The notes beneath the pieces were generated by a model, which saw only the letters and a program-made list of their open reading frames with translations, was not told where the DNA came from and searched no databases. A DNA stretch of 64,000 nt, from assembly GCA_029961045.1 (NCBI GenBank), contig JASBVN010000004.1, positions 124,001 to 188,000 on the forward strand. The letters are read 5' to 3'. This document shows, one piece after another, positions 57,994 to 64,000 of the stretch (its first letter is position 1; every line of letters begins with the position of its first letter). The DNA comes from Alicyclobacillaceae bacterium. Lineage in GTDB: Bacteria; Bacillota; Bacilli; Kyrpidiales; Kyrpidiaceae. Position numbers and translations under genes: made by a program.

Positions 57994-59439
57994 GTGAGGC
58001 ATATGGAAAATCGGGCGGACTGGCCTTGGCATCATCTCGACGTCGAGATCGCGGCCGACCGGATGACGGCGAGGGCGAGGTGGAAACCGGGGATGACCCG
58101 GCCGGACCCGCTGCCTCCCAATGCGGTTGAGTTAATGGAGCAATTCCTGTCGGTCAAAGGCGTGGTTTACGGCATTCGGAAGGAAGGAGTCGCCGAACTG
58201 CTGCACGCGGGCGACGAATGGGTGGTGGTCGCCAAGGGAACTCCTCCGGGAAAAGGGGAACCGGGGAGATTGGAATGGCTGATTTCCCGGAAAGAACAGG
58301 CCGGGGACGGCGGGACCGGAGCGGATCAATCCGACGCGATCCGGATCGACTTGCGCGAACGGGGCGGAATCGAATCGGTGAGCGCCGGCACGCCCATCGT
58401 CCGCTTGATTCCGCCCGTTCCGGGCGAAGACGGGATAGCCGTCACCGGCGAGCGAGTTCCGGCACCACTTCCTCCTCCGGCGAAGTTGCATTTGGGCCGG
58501 AACGCGGTGTGGAGCGAGGACGGTTCGACGGTTGTCGCCCGAACGGCCGGACATCCGGTATACGATGCCCGCCGGAAACGGTTGGACGTGTCCCCGGTGT
58601 ACCGGATCAAAGGGGATGTGGATTACGCCGTCGGGCACGTGCGTTTCGAAGGAAGCATTCACATCGGAGGAACCGTCAAGGCGGGGTTTCGGGTGTCGGC
58701 GACGGGGGACGTAGTGGTGGAAGGAGCCGTCGACGGCGGCCTTGTCGACGGAGGGGCGGACGTCAAGGTCGGAGCCGGCATTTACGGGGGGACCCAGGGC
58801 GAAGTCAAGGCCGCCGGATCCGTCTCGGCAAAGTTTATTCAGCAGGGACGGGTCTCCGCCGGTTTGGATTTGGTCGTGTCGCGGAGCATTCTCCAAAGCC
58901 GGGTCGTCGCCGGCCGCGACATCATCGTGCAGTCTCCGAGCGGAGTGATCGCCGGGAGCACCTGTACAGCCACCCGCTGGGTCAAAACCGCCGTCCTCGG
59001 ATCGGCCATGGCCACTCCGACGACCGTGCAGGTCGGTCTGCCCCAAAGCACCCGGGACAGGTGGCGTCACCTTCAGGAACGGTTGCGGGAACTGGAAATC
59101 CGAAAGTCCAAATTGGCACTGGCCCTTCAGATCGCCGAGAGGAGAATCCGGCAGGATGCCGGTCCGCTCGGGATGCCGGCGGTCAATGGGAGGGTCAAAG
59201 ATCAGGTGCAGGCGCAATTGACGGCGGTGGATGAAGAGTTGGACCTGGTCCGCCGGGAAATGGACGCGCTGTCCCAGGACGTGGAGAATTTTCGCGAAGC
59301 TGCGGTATGGGTGGTCGGCCAAGTGTATCCAGGTGTAAAGATCACGATCGGAAATTTGACCTACGTCGTCCACGACGAAATGAAACGGATCAAATTTTTC
59401 GTGGACGGCGGCGAAATTCGGACGGCGCCGATTCCGTGA
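57994..59439 (+). CDS. FapA/DUF342 family protein
   Basis: GDVDYAVGHVRFEGSIHIGGTVKAGFRVSATGDVVVEGAVDGG...; C-terminal coiled coil. Confidence 0.88.
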   Translation: MRHMENRADWPWHHLDVEIAADRMTARARWKPGMTRPDPLPPNAVELMEQFLSVKGVVYGIRKEGVAELLHAGDEWVVVAKGTPPGKGEPGRLEWLISRKEQAGDGGTGADQSDAIRIDLRERGGIESVSAGTPIVRLIPPVPGEDGIAVTGERVPAPLPPPAKLHLGRNAVWSEDGSTVVARTAGHPVYDARRKRLDVSPVYRIKGDVDYAVGHVRFEGSIHIGGTVKAGFRVSATGDVVVEGAVDGGLVDGGADVKVGAGIYGGTQGEVKAAGSVSAKFIQQGRVSAGLDLVVSRSILQSRVVAGRDIIVQSPSGVIAGSTCTATRWVKTAVLGSAMATPTTVQVGLPQSTRDRWRHLQERLRELEIRKSKLALALQIAERRIRQDAGPLGMPAVNGRVKDQVQAQLTAVDEELDLVRREMDALSQDVENFREAAVWVVGQVYPGVKITIGNLTYVVHDEMKRIKFFVDGGEIRTAPIP

Positions 59440-59469
59440 AGCTCGCGGAGGCCAAAGGGGGGGAGGCGG

Positions 59470-59805
59470 GTGAGCGGCGAGTGGGATCGGATTCTTCAGA
59501 AATTGCAGGAGGAAAACGATCTTTTTTTGGAAGAAGTCGAAGATCTGTTGCGGGCCCGCGATCGGGAGATCGAGGAGTTGCGCCGGAGAGTGGAGGATCT
59601 GGAGGCCCGGCTGGCCCGGATCGAATCCGGGAGCGGCGCGGTGCCGCAGTTGGACGGATCCGCTGCGGAAGGGAGAGAAGAGGAGCCGGTATCCGGGGCA
59701 TCCCTTGAGGAGTTCGCGAGGCGGACGGGAAGAGGGGTCGGAGAAGTACAGCTGATGATGGCTTTGGCCGAACGCCGGAAGAAAAGGAGAAGCACCGGGG
59801 AATGA
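59470..59805 (+). CDS. Coiled-coil protein in the swrB position (DUF6115-like C-terminal helix)
   Basis: Heptad-rich NDLFLEEVEDLLRARDREIEELRRRVEDLEARL; SLEEFARRTGRGVGEVQLMMALAERRKK; between fapA-like gene and rpsB. Confidence 0.55.
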   Translation: MSGEWDRILQKLQEENDLFLEEVEDLLRARDREIEELRRRVEDLEARLARIESGSGAVPQLDGSAAEGREEEPVSGASLEEFARRTGRGVGEVQLMMALAERRKKRRSTGE

Positions 59806-59834
59806 TTGCGCTTCCCCCAAGCGGTGTGTTATAT
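59806..59834 (+). promoter_or_regulatory. Candidate promoter for rpsB
   Basis: TTGCGC (59806-59811), 17 nt, TTATAT (59829-59834). Confidence 0.45.
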
Positions 59835-59943
59835 TTATCGGCGGTGCCATTCCGCACGTGCGCCGATTCCTCCAGGGGTGCCCGAGGGGGTTCTGGCGGG
59901 AGATGAAGCGCGCGGAGGATCAAACCTTCGAAGGAGGACCGTT

Positions 59944-60639
59944 ATGGCGATTATTTCGATGAAGCAATTATTGGAGGCCGGTGTGCACTTCGGTCACCAA
60001 ACGCGTCGTTGGAACCCGAAGATGCAAAAGTACATCTTTACCGAACGGAACGGCATCTACATCATCGACCTGCAAAAGACGGTGAAGAAGGTCGAGGAAG
60101 CCTACCAATTTGTTCGTTCTCTGGCGGAGCAGGGGAAGACTCTGCTGTTTGTCGGGACCAAAAAACAGGCCCAGGATTCGGTGCGGGAAGAGGCCGAGCG
60201 GTGCGGCATGTTTTATGTGAACCAGCGGTGGCTGGGCGGAACGTTGACCAATTTCCAGACGATTCGCAAGCGGATCGAACGCCTGCACGAGTTGGAGCGG
60301 ATGGAGGAAGACGGAACTTTCGAAGTTCTTCCGAAGAAAGAAGTCATTTTGTTGCGGAAGGAAAAGGAACGGCTCGAAAAGTTCCTAGGCGGGATCAAGG
60401 GCATGAAAGAGTTGCCGGGGGCGTTGTTCGTCATCGATCCCCGCAAGGAGCGCATCGCCGTGTCCGAGGCGAGAAAACTGGGCATTCCCATCGTCGCCAT
60501 CGTCGACACCAACTGCGATCCGGACGAAATCGACTACGTCATCCCGGGCAACGATGATGCCATCCGCGCCGTGAAACTGTTGACATCCAAAATGGCCGAC
60601 GCCGTTCTCGAAGGGACCCAGGGAGAACAAACGGCCTGA
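59944..60639 (+). CDS. rpsB: 30S ribosomal protein S2
   Basis: [46 protein letters not shown]. Confidence 0.98.
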   Translation: MAIISMKQLLEAGVHFGHQTRRWNPKMQKYIFTERNGIYIIDLQKTVKKVEEAYQFVRSLAEQGKTLLFVGTKKQAQDSVREEAERCGMFYVNQRWLGGTLTNFQTIRKRIERLHELERMEEDGTFEVLPKKEVILLRKEKERLEKFLGGIKGMKELPGALFVIDPRKERIAVSEARKLGIPIVAIVDTNCDPDEIDYVIPGNDDAIRAVKLLTSKMADAVLEGTQGEQTA

Positions 60640-60650
60640 ATCACCGGTAG

Positions 60651-60695
60651 AGGGTGGCCGGCGTGGGATTGTTGACCCCCGCCCACCCTTTTTTT
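60651..60695 (+). terminator. Terminator/attenuator between rpsB and tsf
   Basis: AGGGTGG ... CCACCCT followed by TTTTTTT. Confidence 0.75.
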
Positions 60696-60733
60696 ATGAT
60701 TACAACCAGAGATCAAGCAGGGAGGCGGATGCA

Positions 60734-62201
<1,468 letters not shown>

Positions 62202-62203
62202 CG

Positions 62204-62761
62204 GTGAGTGAAAATTTATTGAAAGACACGGAAGAACGGATGAATAAATCGCTGCAAACCCTCAAAAAGGAGTTTGCCGGCGTGCGGGCCGGCCGGGCGA
62301 GCCCGTCCCTTTTGGAAAAGGTGACCGTCGAGTATTACGGGACTTCGGTGCCCGTCCACCAATTGGCCTCCATCACGGCTCCCGAACCTCGACTCCTGGT
62401 CATCCAACCTTGGGATAAGTCGGCGTTGCCCGAAATCGAGAAGGCCATCCTGAAGTCGGACCTCGGTTTGACGCCCTCCAACGACGGCCAGGTCATCCGG
62501 GTGGTCCTTCCCCAGTTGACACAGGAACGCCGCCAAGAATTGGCCAAAATGGTCCGCAAGCTGGCGGAAGAGGCCCGGGTGGCGGTGAGGAACATCCGCC
62601 GGGAGGCGAACGACGACATCAAGAAGTGGGAAAAGCAAGGGGATCTTTCGGAGGACGACGGACGCCGTCTTCAGGAAAAGGTTCAGCAGCTCACCGACCG
62701 GTTTATTGACGAGATCGACCGCCTGTTGGCTGCCAAGGAAAAAGAAATCATGGAAGTTTAA
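62204..62761 (+). CDS. frr: Ribosome recycling factor
   Basis: [50 protein letters not shown] start with GGAGG SD. Confidence 0.96.
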   Translation: MSENLLKDTEERMNKSLQTLKKEFAGVRAGRASPSLLEKVTVEYYGTSVPVHQLASITAPEPRLLVIQPWDKSALPEIEKAILKSDLGLTPSNDGQVIRVVLPQLTQERRQELAKMVRKLAEEARVAVRNIRREANDDIKKWEKQGDLSEDDGRRLQEKVQQLTDRFIDEIDRLLAAKEKEIMEV

Positions 62762-62784
62762 CAGGGAGTCGCCCGAGGAAAGGC

Positions 62785-63588
62785 GTGTGGAGGATGAATC
62801 CAAGGTGGGGACAACGAGGGGGTCCGCCCGTTTCGGCGACACAGCCCGTTCGGGGCGATCTCCCTCGTCACGTGGCGATCATCATGGACGGAAACGGACG
62901 GTGGGCTCGCCGGAGGGGCCTGCCGAGGGTGGCCGGTCACCGGGCCGGTATGAAGGCTGTCAAAGAGGTGACCCGGGCCGCCGATGAGATGGGCATCCAG
63001 ATTCTCACTCTGTATGCCTTCTCGACTGAAAACTGGAAAAGACCGCGGGATGAAGTGGATTATCTCATGCGACTGCCCGAGGAATTCCTCGATCGAGAAC
63101 TCCAGGAACTTCAAGACAACGGCGTGCAAGTTCGCCTGTTGGGGGATCCTTCGGCTCTTCCGCCTCACACCCGGCGGGCGGTGGAGATTGCGGTGAAGCG
63201 GACAGAGGCCAACAAAGGCCTGATTCTCAATTTCGCCCTGAACTACGGAGGGAGAGCCGAAATCGTCCGTGCCGTCAAGGACATCGCCCGGGAAGTCCGG
63301 GAGGGGACGTTGTCCCCGGAAGAGATCGACGAATCGCTATTTGCCTCCCGCCTTCAGACGGGTGCGCTGCCCGATCCGGATCTGTTGATCCGAACCAGCG
63401 GTGAATTGCGGATCAGCAATTTTTTGTTATGGCAAATTGCGTATGCCGAGCTGTGGTTCACAGACGTTCTCTGGCCGGATTTTACGAAGGAACACCTGTA
63501 TGAAGCGGTGCGGGCCTACCAATCGAGGTCCCGGCGTTTAGGCGCAGTAGAGGAACGCCCATCCACCGATGCTCGGAGCGGCCAGTAA
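62785..63588 (+). CDS. uppS: Isoprenyl transferase (undecaprenyl diphosphate synthase family)
   Basis: [80 protein letters not shown]. Confidence 0.97.
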   Translation: MWRMNPRWGQRGGPPVSATQPVRGDLPRHVAIIMDGNGRWARRRGLPRVAGHRAGMKAVKEVTRAADEMGIQILTLYAFSTENWKRPRDEVDYLMRLPEEFLDRELQELQDNGVQVRLLGDPSALPPHTRRAVEIAVKRTEANKGLILNFALNYGGRAEIVRAVKDIAREVREGTLSPEEIDESLFASRLQTGALPDPDLLIRTSGELRISNFLLWQIAYAELWFTDVLWPDFTKEHLYEAVRAYQSRSRRLGAVEERPSTDARSGQ

Positions 63589-63600
63589 GGAGTGCGTAGG

Positions 63601-64000
63601 GTGCTGCGACAGCGGGTAATCACGGCATTGGTGGGTGGAGGCGCATTTTTAGGCGTGCTTTATGCAGGCGGGGTTTGGACTGTCGTCATGGTGGGAATCC
63701 TCGCAGCGGTGGCTTTCGGAGAATGGGTGCGGATGAAAGGAGTTTCCTTCTCCTCGCCCCCCGCGTGGGCGGGATGGGCGGCGATGGAGGGGATTTTCCT
63801 GTGGTCCGGCGACGGCGGGGGATTGTTGCCGACCGTTTGGCCCGGGATCCCGCCGGTCAGCTTGGAGGCGTGGGTCTGGGCGGGAGTGCTTCTTTTTTTT
63901 CTTTTCCCCGTGTTCCTTCGAAACGAGTTTACGGTGCCGGACACGGCGTATTTGTTTTTCGGAGCGCTGTATCTCGGACTTTTGTTCCGGGATTTTGTCC
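63601..64000 (+). CDS. cdsA: Phosphatidate cytidylyltransferase N-terminal part (truncated by window edge)
   Basis: GTG start with AAGGAG SD; VLRQRVITALVGGGAFLGVLYAGGVWTVVMVGILAAVAFGEWVRM; directly after uppS. Confidence 0.85.
   Translation, partial: MLRQRVITALVGGGAFLGVLYAGGVWTVVMVGILAAVAFGEWVRMKGVSFSSPPAWAGWAAMEGIFLWSGDGGGLLPTVWPGIPPVSLEAWVWAGVLLFFLFPVFLRNEFTVPDTAYLFFGALYLGLLFRDFV

Noticed and set aside
58132-59850. 572-aa minus-strand ORF over the DUF342 gene
   Set aside because: Shadow ORF; sense-strand protein matches FapA/DUF342.

Overview
This 64 kb window is a high-GC chromosomal core segment of an endospore-forming Firmicute. Gene order matches the Bacillales block sucCD-dprA-topA-trmFO-xerC-hslVU-codY-(flgB...sigD)-rpsB-tsf-pyrH-frr-uppS-cdsA; an Alicyclobacillaceae/Kyrpidia-like host is only an inference. 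The right two thirds (about 21.1-64 kb) is this conserved block, including a nearly gapless fla/che operon of about 28 kb. The left third (1-21 kb) is more accessory. It holds a YraN end, a YneF-like protein, an orphan GerAB-type permease, a ComM/YifB ATPase, an aldo/keto reductase, a GT2-GtrA plus PIG-V-like glycosyltransferase pair, niaR-nadA divergent from a cysteine desulfurase, an MCP, sulfite reductase, nitroreductase, an FtsH paralogue, an orphan PIN-like protein, murI, mqnE, and a T-box-controlled threonine deaminase. I saw no tRNA, rRNA, CRISPR array, IS element or prophage. No clear new multi-gene defence or mobile system is visible. The strongest unusual signals are: a Shine-Dalgarno separated from the cysteine desulfurase ATG by a hairpin that would bring them to about 9 nt; overlapping divergent nadA/desulfurase promoters on a palindrome; a T-box ahead of an ACT-less threonine deaminase with an anomalous start; a short-loop FtsH paralogue divergent from a degenerate PIN-like protein; a three-hairpin leader ahead of the glycosyltransferase pair; and a receiver-less CheB.
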